Shown: piece by piece, positions 1-12,920 of the stretch
Numbering within the stretch: position 1 is the stretch's first letter
Layout of the letters: the number at the start of each line of letters is the position of its first letter
NCBI GenBank assembly: GCA_963773765.1
Contig: CAVZCC010000005.1
Coordinates: 558,001 to 622,000 of the forward strand
Source: CAVZCC01 sp963773765
Lineage (GTDB): Bacteria; Actinomycetota; Acidimicrobiia; Acidimicrobiales; Microtrichaceae
Reading direction: 5' to 3'
DNA: 64,000 bases
Position numbers and translations under genes: made by a program
Notes under the pieces: model-generated
What the model saw: the letters and a program-made list of their open reading frames with translations, nothing else
Databases searched by the model: none
What the model was told of the DNA's origin: nothing

Positions 1-336
1 CACCCCGACCCCGGCCAGGCCGGCCCGCAGCGAGCGGCGCAGGGCCAGGACCCCGACGAGGGCGGCGAAGGCGGCCAGGAGGACCGCGACCCCGCCCAGC
101 AGGACGGCCTTGTCATTGGTGCCGAAGGTGTCGATGGCCCAGGTCTTGACCGGCTTGGGCACGTTGTCCACCACGCGGTCGCCCACGCTCACCACCGGGG
201 AGCGCAACGAGTCGGACAGCCCGGCCACCAGCTCGCCGACGGCCAGGCCGGCCAGGGCTGCCAGCAGCCCGACCAGGCCCCCCACCCACGCCGGTGCGGA
301 CGGGGAGGTCGGGCGTCCTGGCGCCGAGGTGTCCAT
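1..336 (-). CDS. Membrane-anchored molybdopterin-dependent oxidoreductase, N-terminal part
   Basis: Only the first 112 codons are inside the window; the gene runs off the left edge. The translation begins MDTSAPGRPT and has a hydrophobic helix at about residues 17-40, then a hydrophilic stretch with AIDTFGTNDKAVLLGG, then a second helix at about 75-95. That arrangement and motif are familiar from the membrane N-terminus of actinobacterial sulfite-oxidase-type molybdopterin oxidoreductases, where the catalytic domain follows. The catalytic part is not visible, so the call rests on the anchor alone. An in-frame GTG at 354 next to GGAGG is an alternative start. Confidence 0.6.
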   Translation of the reverse strand, partial: MDTSAPGRPTSPSAPAWVGGLVGLLAALAGLAVGELVAGLSDSLRSPVVSVGDRVVDNVPKPVKTWAIDTFGTNDKAVLLGGVAVLLAAFAALVGVLALRRSLRAGLAGVGV

Positions 337-468
337 CTGGGCGGTGCCGGTCACCCTCCAAGCATGGCGCCCCCCGACCGCCGGAGCGGTGTCAGGGCAT
401 CGGAGTTTCTCATCCTGTAACAGGTGCACGAACCCCACCCGGCTGGCCGGGAAGCGGTCGGTGATGGA

Positions 469-474
469 TACGCT
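469..474 (+). promoter_or_regulatory. Probable -10 box of a leaderless promoter
   Basis: TACGCT ends six bases before the ATG at 481, the spacing expected if transcription begins at or next to the start codon. There is no Shine-Dalgarno sequence before that ATG. No good -35 is seen. Confidence 0.4.
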
Positions 475-480
475 CCGCCG

Positions 481-1404
481 ATGGCGACGGTGCGAAAGGT
501 GTTCCTGGACGGCCCGACCGCCGGCAGCGAGACCGCCTACTGGGAGGACGAGTGGGCCGCGGTCGACCTGGAGTCGGCGCGGCGCCACCTGGTGGCCGGC
601 GACCCGGTCGTCCGGCTCCTGGCGCACTACCTCCCGTCGTCCGGGGCCCCGGTGCTGGAGGCCGGGTGCGGCTCCGGCGCCGTCGCGGCGGCCCTGGGCG
701 ACCTGGGCCACCGGGTGGTCGGCCTGGACCTGGCCGCCACCGCGCTGGCACGGGCCCGGCGGGTCTGGCCCGACTTCCACGGCGCCGTCGGCGACGTCCG
801 GCGCATGCCCTTCCCGGACCACACCTTCGGCGCCGTGGTGTCGATCGGCGTCCTGGAACACGAGGAACGCGGGCCGCTGCCCGCACTGCGCGAGCACCGC
901 CGGGTCCTGCGCCACGACGGACTCCTGCTGGTCACCGTCCCCCGCATCAGCCCGCTCAAGTCCGCCCGCGACACCTGGCACCTGGCGGTCCGCCGCCGGA
1001 CGGGGTACCGGTCCCGGGGCCGGTGGGTGGTCCGTCGCGACGGGGTCGCCCCCGAGGTGGCGGACCGGTCGTTCCACCAGTACGAGTTCGCACGGAGGGA
1101 CTGGCACCGCCTGGTGCGCCAGGCCGGGTTCGACATCGTCGCCAGCCGCCCCCACCTGGTGGGGGCCGGACTGGGCGACCTGCCCTTCCTGTCGGGCCGG
1201 GGCGGCGCGCCGGACGAGGCCGCAGGTGGCACGTCCGCGACCCCGGGCACCCGGGACGCGTCGTCCGGGCCGTCGGGCCTCCTGGGCCGATGGAAGCGGG
1301 CCGTCACCCGGGAGGACGCCACCGACGGTCCGGACGCCCTCGTGATGCGGACCGGCCAGCTGATGATCGGCCACATGGAGTTGACCGTCGCCCGTCCCCG
1401 CTGA
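481..1404 (+). CDS. Class I SAM-dependent methyltransferase
   Basis: 307 residues. The SAM-binding motif I VLEAGCGSGAVAAAL lies near residue 58, followed by the acidic end of strand 2 (VVGLDLAATAL) and a motif near VVSIGVLEHEERG, as in Methyltransf_11-type Rossmann enzymes. The substrate is unknown. The C-terminal third is basic and contains a low-complexity Gly/Ser/Pro linker before a final segment. A GTG at 424 would add 19 residues, but the ATG at 481 sits behind a leaderless -10 box and is preferred. It stands alone: the neighbours on both sides are on the other strand. Confidence 0.8.
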   Translation: MATVRKVFLDGPTAGSETAYWEDEWAAVDLESARRHLVAGDPVVRLLAHYLPSSGAPVLEAGCGSGAVAAALGDLGHRVVGLDLAATALARARRVWPDFHGAVGDVRRMPFPDHTFGAVVSIGVLEHEERGPLPALREHRRVLRHDGLLLVTVPRISPLKSARDTWHLAVRRRTGYRSRGRWVVRRDGVAPEVADRSFHQYEFARRDWHRLVRQAGFDIVASRPHLVGAGLGDLPFLSGRGGAPDEAAGGTSATPGTRDASSGPSGLLGRWKRAVTREDATDGPDALVMRTGQLMIGHMELTVARPR

Positions 1405-1440
1405 TCGCTGACAGGTGGCGGCGCCGTCAGGCACCGGGAC

Positions 1441-2343
1441 TCAGCGACGCGCCGGCACGGCCCGGTGCCGTCCCCAGATCCGTCGACCGGCCGGCGGGAC
1501 GCAGGACAGGACGAGCCGGAGCGCGCCCCGGGCCGACGGATCGCTCCGGAAGCTGGACCGGAACCACCGCCGGGCGGCCGGCCAGTCCCCGAGCTCCGCG
1601 GCGGCGAGACCGCCCATGGCCTGGTGGGCCGACCGGACGGCCGGGTCCCGCCCGTGCTCCTCCGGGTAGGCCTCCATCAGGTGCTGCACCCCGTCCAGCC
1701 GGGCGCGCGGTCCGTAGCGGGTGCCCGATGGACGCTCGATCGAGACCAGCTGCTCGTCCGACGCCGCAGTGCGCAGCTCGGTGCCGCAGGTGCGCAGGAG
1801 CCGAAGGGCGAAGTCGGTGTGGTCGACCGGCTCCGTTCCGGCCCGGTAGCCACCGGCTCGCTCGACGAGGGAACGCCGGACCAGGTAGCAGCCGCTCAGG
1901 AACAGGCCATGCAGGTTGCCGTAGAACGGCCCCAGGTCCCGCGGCCGCTCCTCCTTCCGAGACCCGTCGGCGAAGATGACCTCCGCGCCGCAGAAGGCCA
2001 GGTCGGCAGAGGCCCCGGCCCGCAGCTCGTCGAGGCGCTCCAACCAGGTCGGATGGGCCCGGTCATCGGCGTCGAGCATGGTGATGAACGGTGCCTCGGC
2101 CCGGTCGATGCCGGCCTGTCGAGCCGCGGGACAGCCGCTGTTCGCCTGGCGGTAGCAGCGTGCCCGCGGGTCGCCCGCGGCCACGCGGGTCATGACGTCC
2201 CAGGTCGAGTCCGTGGACCCGTCGTCCACGAGGATGAGCTCGAGGTTGCCGAACGTCTGTCCCAGGACGCTGGTCAGCGCACGCTCCAGCGTTCCTGCCG
2301 CGTTGAAGGCGTTGACCACCACTGCGATCGCCGGGGTGCCCAT
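1441..2343 (-). CDS. Family 2 glycosyltransferase
   Basis: 300 residues. The GT-A fold signature is clear: VVVNAFNAAGTLERALTSVL at the N-terminus, then ELILVDDGSTDSTWD (nucleotide-sugar-binding aspartates) and FITMLDADDRAHP (DxD-like metal-binding motif). No membrane helix is obvious, so it is probably cytoplasmic. It starts 17 bases after the nuoN stop codon and is the last gene of the respiratory operon, although nothing in its sequence ties it to respiration. Acceptor and sugar cannot be told. Confidence 0.85.
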   Translation of the reverse strand: MGTPAIAVVVNAFNAAGTLERALTSVLGQTFGNLELILVDDGSTDSTWDVMTRVAAGDPRARCYRQANSGCPAARQAGIDRAEAPFITMLDADDRAHPTWLERLDELRAGASADLAFCGAEVIFADGSRKEERPRDLGPFYGNLHGLFLSGCYLVRRSLVERAGGYRAGTEPVDHTDFALRLLRTCGTELRTAASDEQLVSIERPSGTRYGPRARLDGVQHLMEAYPEEHGRDPAVRSAHQAMGGLAAAELGDWPAARRWFRSSFRSDPSARGALRLVLSCVPPAGRRIWGRHRAVPARR

Positions 2344-2360
2344 CTCCGGCAGGCGCCGCG

Positions 2361-3890
2361 TCAGCGGCCGAGTGCCACCAGCTGGGCCACGGCGTCGTTG
2401 GCCACCTCGGTGACGGGCCCGGGCACGATCCCCAGGAACAGCACCCCCAGGACCGCGACGCCCAGGGCCACACCGGCCGCGGCGGGGATCCGGACCCGGG
2501 GCCCGTCCGTCGCGGCGTCGGCGGTGTCACCGAAGTACATGGTGGCCACGATGCGCAGGTACAGGAAGGCCGAGACCACCGCGGTGAGCATGGCGATGAC
2601 CGCCGGCACCCAGTAGTCGGACTCCACCGCAGCGGCGATCACGTAGAACTTGGCCAGGAAGCCGGCGGTGAGCGGCACGCCGGCCTGGGCCAGGAGCAGC
2701 ACGGCGAAGATCAGCGCCAGGCCGGGCCGGGTCCGGGACAGGCCCCGGTAGTCCTCGAGCGAGTGGTGACCGTCGCCGGTCCGGCCGATCACCGTCACCA
2801 CCGCGAAGCTGCCGGCGGCCATGAAGGTGTAGGCGGCCAGGTAGAAGAGGGCCGCCGCGGTGCCCTGCGGGCTGGCGGCCAGCACGCCCAGCAGGATGAA
2901 CCCGGCGTGGTTGATCGACGAGTAGGCCAGCATCCGCTTGACGTTGGTCTGCACGATGGCCATCAGGGAGCCGACCAGCAGGGTGAGCACGGTGAGGGCG
3001 TAGACGATGGGCTGCCAGTCGGCCCGGTAGGTCGGGCCGAAGGTGACCACGAACACCCGGATCAGCCCCGCGAACGCCGCGGCCTTGACCCCGGTGGCCA
3101 TGTAGGCCGTGACCGGCGTGGGTGCGCCCTCGTAGACGTCCGGGGTCCAGAAGTGGAACGGCACGGCCGCGATCTTGAACCCGAAGCCGACCAGCATGAA
3201 GGCGAACCCGCCCAGCAGGAGGCCGTTCTGGGTGATGACGGTCTCCGACAGGTACGACTGGATCTTGACCAGGTTGGTGGACCCGGTGGCCCCGTAGGTC
3301 AGGGCGATGCCGTACAGCAGGAAGGCCGACGAGAAGGCGCCCAGGACGAAGTACTTGAGGCCCGCCTCCTGGGAGGACACCCGGCGGCTGTGCATCGCGG
3401 CCAGCACGTAGACGGCCACCGAGAGGATCTCGAGCCCGATGAACATGACGATCAGGTCGTTGGCCGACGCCATGGTGACCCCGCCGGACGCCGACAGCAG
3501 CATCAGCACGTACCACTCGGGGCCGGCCAGGCGTTCCCGCCGGACGTAGCCCTCCAGCAGCAGCGCTCCGAAGATGACGCTGACGCAGAGGATGGCGGTC
3601 ACGAACAGGGAGAACCCGTCCAGCCCGATGGTGCCGCCCATGACGGTCTCCGCCCCGTCGGTCTGGACCCGCTGCCACAGGGGCACGATCGAGCACAGCG
3701 CGGCGGACGCCACCGAGATGGTCCACACCGCGTGGAACCAGGGCGGGAGCTTGCCCCGCACCACCGAGACGACGGTGAGCAGCAGGATGCCGCCCAGCAT
3801 GAGGATCAGGTTGGGCGCGATCGACGACCAGTCGATGTCCGGCGTGGCCAGGGCCTGGTCGCCGGCCTGCTGCAGCGCGGTGGCGATCAC
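2361..3890 (-). CDS. nuoN: NADH-quinone oxidoreductase subunit N
   Basis: 509 residues, an antiporter-like membrane subunit of complex I with about 14 transmembrane helices. The family core is seen in GFGFKIAAVPFHFWTPDVYE and in KRMLAYSSINHAGFILLG, which carry the conserved lysines and histidine of the proton channel. The GTG start overlaps the nuoM stop codon as GTGA, so translation is probably coupled. It is the last nuo gene, as in most nuo operons. Confidence 0.96.
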   Translation of the reverse strand: MIATALQQAGDQALATPDIDWSSIAPNLILMLGGILLLTVVSVVRGKLPPWFHAVWTISVASAALCSIVPLWQRVQTDGAETVMGGTIGLDGFSLFVTAILCVSVIFGALLLEGYVRRERLAGPEWYVLMLLSASGGVTMASANDLIVMFIGLEILSVAVYVLAAMHSRRVSSQEAGLKYFVLGAFSSAFLLYGIALTYGATGSTNLVKIQSYLSETVITQNGLLLGGFAFMLVGFGFKIAAVPFHFWTPDVYEGAPTPVTAYMATGVKAAAFAGLIRVFVVTFGPTYRADWQPIVYALTVLTLLVGSLMAIVQTNVKRMLAYSSINHAGFILLGVLAASPQGTAAALFYLAAYTFMAAGSFAVVTVIGRTGDGHHSLEDYRGLSRTRPGLALIFAVLLLAQAGVPLTAGFLAKFYVIAAAVESDYWVPAVIAMLTAVVSAFLYLRIVATMYFGDTADAATDGPRVRIPAAAGVALGVAVLGVLFLGIVPGPVTEVANDAVAQLVALGR

Positions 3891-5463
3891 TCGCCCTCCT
3901 CCCCCTGGGCCTGGGCCGGGCCGATGTACTCGACCTCGTCCACGGTGAGGCGGTCGACGTTGAGGTCCACGTGCTCCACCAGCGCCTTCACCGACGGCTC
4001 CATGCGCTCCAGCATGGGCGTCGGGTAGAGGCCCAGGAACACGATGAGCCCGAGGAGCGGCAGCATGACCAGGAACTCGGCGGGCCGCATGTCCCGCATC
4101 CTGGCGTTGTCACCGCTGGCCGGGCCGTGGAACACCCGTTGGTAGGCCCACAGCATGTAGAGGGCGGCCAGGATCACCCCGGTCACCGCGGCGACGCCCC
4201 ACCACCGGGCCCCCTCGAAGGCGCCGAGCAGGGACAGGAACTCGCCCGGGAACCCGTTCAGGCCCGGGAGGCCGACCGAGGCCAGCATCACCAGCATGAA
4301 CACCCCGGCCAGGATCGGGGCCGACTTCTGCAGGCCGGACAGCTCGGAGATCTGGCGGGTGTGGCGACGCTCGTAGATCATCCCCACCAGGAGGAACAGC
4401 GCACCGGTGGTGATGCCGTGGTTGACCATCACCAGCAGCCCGCCCTCGATGCCCTGGGTGGTGAGGGAGAACGTGCCCAGCACGATGAAGCCGAGGTGCG
4501 CCACCGACGAGTAGGCCACCAGGCGCTTCAGGTCCTTCTGCATGGTGGCGGCGATGGCGCCGTAGGTGATGCCGACCACGCCCAGGGTCAGCATGACGGG
4601 GGCGGCCCACACGGAGGCCTCCGGGAACAGGTAGAGGCCGAAGCGCAGGAACCCGTAGGTGCCGAGCTTGAGCATGACCGCGGCCAGGATCACCGAGCCC
4701 GCGGTGGGCGCCTGGGTGTGCGCGTCCGGCAGCCAGGTGTGCAACGGCACCAGCGGGACCTTGATGGCGAACGCCACCGCGAAGGCGCAGAAGATGAGGC
4801 GGGCGGCGTTGGTGGAGATGGCCTGGTCCTGGGCGATGGTGACCAGGTCGAAGGTGAGCTGTCCACCGACCTCACGCTGGTGCAGCACCGCCAGGGCGAC
4901 CAGGCCCACCAGCATGAGGGCCGAGCCGAACATCGTGTACAGGAAGAACTTGGTGGCGGCGTAGACCCGCTCGCCGTAGCCCCACAGGCCGATCAGGAAG
5001 TACATCGGCACCAGGACGATCTCGAAGAACACGAAGAACACGAGCAGGTCGAGCGCCATGAACACGCCGAGCGATCCGGCCATGAGCACCATGAGCCAGC
5101 CGTAGTACGGCTTGGGGTCGTGGTGGGGCTTGGCCCCCAGGATGGCGATCGGGAAGATCACCCCGGTCAGCACCACCAGGAACAGCGAGATGCCGTCCAC
5201 CCCGAAGTGCAGCGACACGCCCAGGTCGCCGATCCAGGTCCGGTCCACCACGAACTGGAACCCGGCGTCGGAGGCGTCGAAGGTGACCAGCATGTAGATG
5301 GCCAGCGCTCCGGTGGCCACGCTGGTGAGCAGGGCCACCGGGCGGAACAGGTCGGCCCGGCTCCGGGGCATGAGGGCGATGATCGCCGCTCCCACGAAGG
5401 GCAGCAGGATCAGGGCCGGGATCAACGGCAGCGACGGCGAGGTGGAGGCGAGCACGGAACCCA

Positions 5464-5464
<1 letters not shown>
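3887..5464 (-). CDS. nuoM: NADH-quinone oxidoreductase subunit M
   Basis: 525 residues; second antiporter-like subunit of the complex I membrane arm. Diagnostic segments are FFEIVLVPMYFLIGLWGYGE (conserved Glu of helix 5), AIKVPLVPLHTWLPDAHTQA and KRLVAYSSVAHLGFIVLG. The ATG overlaps the nuoL stop as TGATG. The length is usual for NuoM and no frame break is seen. Confidence 0.96.
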
Positions 5465-7470
<2,006 letters not shown>

Positions 7471-7473
7471 CCG

Positions 7474-7781
7474 TCAGCCCCTCATCAGCGAGATGTCGTC
7501 GGCGGTGGCACCCTGCCGCCTGCGCATGATGGCCACGATGATGCCCAGGCCCACCACGACCTCGGCCGCGGCCACCACCAGCACGAAGAACACGACCGCC
7601 TGTCCGCCCACGTCGTTGAGCGCCCGGGAGAACGCCACGAACGACAGGTTGACGGCGTTGAGCATGAGCTCCACGCACATGAACATGACCAGCGGGTTGC
7701 GACGGACCAGCAGGCCCGTGGCCCCGATGGCGAAGATCATGGCGGCCAGCACCAGGTACCAGGACTCGGTGAGCTCGAACA

Positions 7782-7782
<1 letters not shown>
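7474..7782 (-). CDS. nuoK: NADH-quinone oxidoreductase subunit K
   Basis: 102 residues, three transmembrane helices, normal family length. The buried glutamates of the E-channel are in MFMCVELMLNAVNLSFVAFS and AAAEVVVGLGIIVAIMRRR. I set the start at MFELTESWYL because its ATG overlaps the nuoJ stop codon (TGATG). A longer reading upstream is only nuoJ out of frame. Confidence 0.95.
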
Positions 7783-8520
<738 letters not shown>

Positions 8521-8521
<1 letters not shown>

Positions 8522-9201
8522 CAGTGGTGGCCCCCGTGGTCGTCCTCGTCGTGGGCGGCGGCGGCCTCTGCCTCGGCCCGCAGGCGGGCCTCCAGGGGCT
8601 GGCCGCCCTCCGCGGCCCGCACGCCGTAGCCCAGCTCGCCGGCCCAGGCCACGATGCCCTCGAACTCGGCCGAGCCGCCGGGTGCGGTGGCCCGCATCCA
8701 GCCGGAGGTGTCCGCAGCAGGGTCGAACCCACCGTCCCAGTTCTCCCAGGGCATCTGGCGGGGCCGGCCGTCGTCACCGACCAGCAGCTCGTCCTTGGTG
8801 TAGATGCCGTCGGCCCGGTTGGTCACCGCGAACTCGAAGAGCTTGGTCTCGGTGATGGCCTCCGTGGGGCAGGCCTCCACGCACAGGTCGCAGTGGATGC
8901 AGCGCAGGTAGTTGATCTCGTAGACGAACCCGTAGCGCTCGCCGGGGGACGTCGGATCCGCGGGGTCGTTGTCCCGGCCCCGGACGTAGATGCAGGACGC
9001 GGGGCAGACACCGGCGCACAGCTCGCAGCCGATGCACTTCTCCATGCCGTCCTCGTAGCGGTTGAGGACGTGGCGGCCGTGGAAGCGGGGCGGCTTGGGC
9101 CGCACCTCCTCCGGGTACTGCAGCGTGATGCGCCGGCCGCTGTCGGTGTGGACGCCGGCCCACTTCTTGAACGTCACCCTGAAGCCGTCGAGGTAGCCCA
9201 T
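8521..9201 (-). CDS. nuoI: NADH-quinone oxidoreductase subunit I
   Basis: 226 residues, carrying the two [4Fe-4S] clusters (N6a/N6b) that pass electrons towards NuoB. The cysteine sets are CIGCELCAGVCPASC and CIHCDLCVEACPTEAI. A C-terminal extension of roughly 50 residues is rich in Ala/Glu and ends in a histidine/aspartate patch (HDEDDHGGHH). The ATG overlaps the nuoH stop codon (TGATG). Confidence 0.96.
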
Positions 9202-10413
9202 CAGTGCACCTCCTCGTCCGCCAGGGACGCCGACAGGTCCCGCTTCTCCTCCGCGGCCCGGATGGAGAGCCGGAGCAGGGCCGCGCCGACGGCCAGGCCG
9301 GCGATGGTCACCACCGCGGTGACGACCACGTTCCAGCCCTGGTCGTTGGCCACCCGCACCGCGGTCAGGAGCAGGAACCAGCCCAGCGCGAGGGGGATGA
9401 GGAACTTCCAGCCCAGGTCCATCAACTGGTCGTAGCGGAACCGGGGCAGCGTGGCCCGGAACCACACGAACATGAAGAGGAAGACCACGAGCTTGCCGAA
9501 GAAGTAGGCGAACGGCAGCACGAAGTCCGCCAGCCAGCCCGGCGCGCCGGACGGGATGGGCCCGGACGGGCCGCCGAAGAACAACGTCACGATCACGGCG
9601 GACATGGTCACCGTGTTCATGAACTCGGCCAGGAAGAACAGGGCGAAGCGGATGGAGGAGTACTCGGTGTGGAACCCGCCCACCAGCTCCTGTTCGGCCT
9701 CCACCAGGTCGAACGGGGGCCGGTTCAGCTCCGCGGTGGCGGCGATGGTGAACACCACGAAGGGCACCAGGCCGGTCATCCACAGGTTCCAGGTCCACCC
9801 CGACTGCTCGGCCACGATGCCGTTGGTGGACAGGGTGCCGGAGATCAGCAGCACCGCGGCGACGGACAGGCCGAGCGCGGCCTCGTAGGAGACCATCTGG
9901 GCCGTGGCCCGCACCGAGCCCAGCAGCGGGTACTTGGAGCCGGAGGCCCAGCCCGCCAGCATCACGCCGTAGACCGCGACCGACGACATGGCCAGCACGA
10001 AGAGGATCCCCATCTGCGGGTCGGCCACCTGCATCAGGGTCTCCTGGCCGAAGATCGTGACCACGCCGTCGCCGCCGTTCGGAGAAGTCCCCGGCGATGG
10101 GGATCACGGCGAAGGTCAGGAAGGCCGGGATGAGCGACAGGTAGGGCGCCAGCTTGAAGACGAACGGGTCGGACTTCTCCGGCTGGAGGTCCTCCTTGAA
10201 GAACAGCTTGATGCCGTCGGCCAGGGTCTGGAGGATGCCGAACGGCCCGGCCCGGTTGGGCCCGATCCGGTTCTGCATGTCCGACACGAGCTTGCGCTCG
10301 AACCAGACCATCAGCATGACGCCCACCATCAGGGCCGCGAACGCGACCACGACCTTGAGCAGCACGATCAGGACGGCGGCCAGCCCGACGTCACCGGAGA
10401 GCAGTGGGTCCAT
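9201..10413 (-). CDS. nuoH: NADH-quinone oxidoreductase subunit H, one apparent frameshift
   Basis: Quinone-site membrane subunit. The N-terminal part reads MDPLLSGDVGLAAVLIVLLK to PAFLTFAVIPIAGDFS. After one extra base near 10077-10083 the frame changes and continues GGDGVVTIFGQETLMQVADP to the C-terminus. Family motifs RIGPNRAGPFGILQTLADG, FFKEDLQP and ELNRPPFDLVEAEQELVGG are all present. Corrected length is about 403 residues. Upstream of the start the reading frame belongs to nuoG, whose stop overlaps the ATG. Confidence 0.92.
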
Positions 10414-12920
10414 CAGCCGACCTCCACCCGCACGTCGCACACGGTGTCACCGGCGGCCAGCAGCGTGCCCGCGTCGGCGCCGGCCAGGCCGTGGTGCAGG
10501 ACCACGCTCCCCCGCGGCACGGCGGCGTCCACCCCGACCGTCACGGCCAGCGAGCCCCGGGGCGAGGTCACGGTGACGCGGGCGTCGTCGGCCACCCCCA
10601 GGGTGGCGGCGTCGCCCGGGCTCATGCCCAGCGAGGCGGAGCGGACCAGGCCCACCGACGACGGGCAGTGCGACAACAGCTCGCCCCCGTCGTACAGCAC
10701 CCGGTCCACCACCAGCCGGAGGGAGTAGGCGTCGGTCGGGGGCACGTCGGTGGGCTCGGGGGCCACGAAGCCGCGGCCGTCCAGGTCCACCAGCACGCCG
10801 TCGCCGTTGGCCCGCTCGGCCAGGGCGGCGGAGGAGGCGGGGGCCAGCGCCGGGGCGTTGGCGGTGAGCTCGTCCCAGAGCTCGTCGGGCCGGGCGTCGA
10901 CGCCCAGGTCCACCCCCAACCGGTGGGCCAGCTCCGCGGCCACCATCCAGTCGGCCCGGGCGGTGCCCGGCGGGGTGACCTTGGCCGACAGGACGCTCAC
11001 CCGGCCCTCCATGTTGGTCGTCGTGCCGTCGCACTCGGCGAAGCCGGCGACCGGGAACACGATGTCGGCCTGGGCGACCGAGGGGCTCAGGAACTGGTCG
11101 AGGGCGATGACGGTCCGGGCCCCGGCCAGTGCCCGACGGGCCAGGGAGCGGTCGGGGGCGTCCATCAACGGGTCGGCGCCCAGCAGGATGAGCGTGTCGA
11201 TCCGGCCGTTGGCCGCCGCGTCCAGGATGCCCTCGGCGTCCAGGCCCGCCGCGTCCGGCAGCGCGGGCCAGGCCGTGGCCCACGCGTCCCGGCCGTCGTC
11301 CAGGGTGACCCCGCCGGGCAGGCGGCCGGGAGCCAGGCCGGCCTCCAGCGCACCCCGCACGTTGGACCGGCGCAGCACGGGCAGGAACCGGGCCGACGGG
11401 AGGGCGGCGTGCACGGCGGCGCAGGCGTCCATGACGGTGCCCGCGGACTCGGCCAGGTTGGCCCGGCCCACCACCACCGTGAGGTCCCCGTCCGCGGCGG
11501 CGACCACCCGGGCCGCGGCCGTGAGCTGGTCGGCCGGCACCCCGGCCACGCCGTCGGCCGGGACGTCACCGCTCACGACGGCCCGGACCACGGCGGCGAC
11601 CTCGCCGGGGCGGTACTGCAGCGACGCCGCGGCGTAGCGGGACAGGCCGGTGCGGGTCGGGGTGACCTCCACGATCCGGGCCGAGTCCTCCACCACCGCG
11701 TGCTTCAGCCGCAGGAACAGCACCGGCAGCTGCTCCTTGGGGTCCGGGCCCACGTAGAGCACGGTGCCGCCGGGGCGGCAGGCCTGGTCGATGGTGGCGC
11801 CGGGCAGGTCCAGGACGGACGCGGGCAGGCCGTCACCCATCTGGGCGTCGGTGTGGTCGGTGCCGATGACGCCCTTGGCCAGCTTGGCCCAGGCGTAGGC
11901 GGACTCGTTGGTGAGGCGGGCGCCACCCAGCACCGCGACGGACCCGGGGCCCTTGGCGTCCAGGGCGGCGGTGATGGCGCGGGTGGCGGCCTCCAGGGCA
12001 CCGGACCAGCGGGCCGGGACCAGCTCGGGGCCCTCGCCCCGCATGAGCGGCTCGGTCAGGCGGTCCTCGGAGTTGACGGCCTCGAACCCGAACCGGCCCT
12101 TGTCGCACAGCCAGGACCAGTTCACCGGGTCCGAGTCCACACCCTGGTAGCGCAGCACCTGGTTGCGGCTGGACTGCACGGTGACCCGGCAGCCCACCGC
12201 ACAGGAGGTGCAGGTCGACTCGGTCTCCTCCAGGTCCCAGGGACGGGCCCGGAACCGGTAGGGCTTGGCCGTCAACGCGCCGACGGGGCAGATCTGGACG
12301 GTGTTGCCGGAGAAGTAGGAGCTGAAGGGCTCACCGGGGAACGTGTTCACCTCGGTGTTGGACCCGCGGTCGATGAAGTGGATCAGCGGGTCGTCGGCCA
12401 CCTCGGACGCGAACCGGGTGCAGCGGTCGCACAGGATGCAGCGCTCCCGGTCCAGGAACACGGTCTCGGAGATGGCGATCGGCTTCTCGTAGTGCCGCTT
12501 CTCCTCCACCCAGCGGGACTCACCCGGCCCGTAGGCCATCGTCTGGTCCTGCAGGGGGCACTCGCCGCCCTTGTCGCACACGGGGCAGTCCAGCGGGTGG
12601 TTGGCCAGCAGGAACTCCAGCACGCCGTCCTGGGCCTTGCTGACCATGGGCGAGTCGGTCGTGACGGTCATCTCCGGCGCCACGTTGATCATGCAGCTGG
12701 GCTGGAGCGCCGGGCCCCGCCCGGTGTCGATCTCCACCAGGCACATCCGGCACATGCCGACCGGGTTCATGCGCGGGTGGTAGCAGAACCGGGGGATGTA
12801 GGACCCGTTCCGCTCGCAGGCGTCGATCACCAGCTCACCGTTCTGGACCGTGACCGGCTCGCCGTTGACGGTGATCTGCACCGGGTCGGTGATCTCGATG
12901 TCCCGGGGTCGCTCAGACAT
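10413..12920 (-). CDS. nuoG: NADH-quinone oxidoreductase subunit G
   Basis: 835 residues. N-terminal [2Fe-2S] domain with CYHPRMNPVGMCRMCLVEID; His-Cys-ligated cluster region HPLDCPVCDKGGECPLQD; [4Fe-4S] set RCILCDRCTRF; and a further cysteine set STCTSCAVGC before a molybdopterin-oxidoreductase-like domain and a C-terminal MopB_CT-like barrel. The fold is retained but the large domain carries no obvious cofactor role, as is usual in NuoG. The start MSERPRDIEI is at 12920, where its ATG overlaps the end of nuoF by eight bases. Confidence 0.95.
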   Translation of the reverse strand: MSERPRDIEITDPVQITVNGEPVTVQNGELVIDACERNGSYIPRFCYHPRMNPVGMCRMCLVEIDTGRGPALQPSCMINVAPEMTVTTDSPMVSKAQDGVLEFLLANHPLDCPVCDKGGECPLQDQTMAYGPGESRWVEEKRHYEKPIAISETVFLDRERCILCDRCTRFASEVADDPLIHFIDRGSNTEVNTFPGEPFSSYFSGNTVQICPVGALTAKPYRFRARPWDLEETESTCTSCAVGCRVTVQSSRNQVLRYQGVDSDPVNWSWLCDKGRFGFEAVNSEDRLTEPLMRGEGPELVPARWSGALEAATRAITAALDAKGPGSVAVLGGARLTNESAYAWAKLAKGVIGTDHTDAQMGDGLPASVLDLPGATIDQACRPGGTVLYVGPDPKEQLPVLFLRLKHAVVEDSARIVEVTPTRTGLSRYAAASLQYRPGEVAAVVRAVVSGDVPADGVAGVPADQLTAAARVVAAADGDLTVVVGRANLAESAGTVMDACAAVHAALPSARFLPVLRRSNVRGALEAGLAPGRLPGGVTLDDGRDAWATAWPALPDAAGLDAEGILDAAANGRIDTLILLGADPLMDAPDRSLARRALAGARTVIALDQFLSPSVAQADIVFPVAGFAECDGTTTNMEGRVSVLSAKVTPPGTARADWMVAAELAHRLGVDLGVDARPDELWDELTANAPALAPASSAALAERANGDGVLVDLDGRGFVAPEPTDVPPTDAYSLRLVVDRVLYDGGELLSHCPSSVGLVRSASLGMSPGDAATLGVADDARVTVTSPRGSLAVTVGVDAAVPRGSVVLHHGLAGADAGTLLAAGDTVCDVRVEVG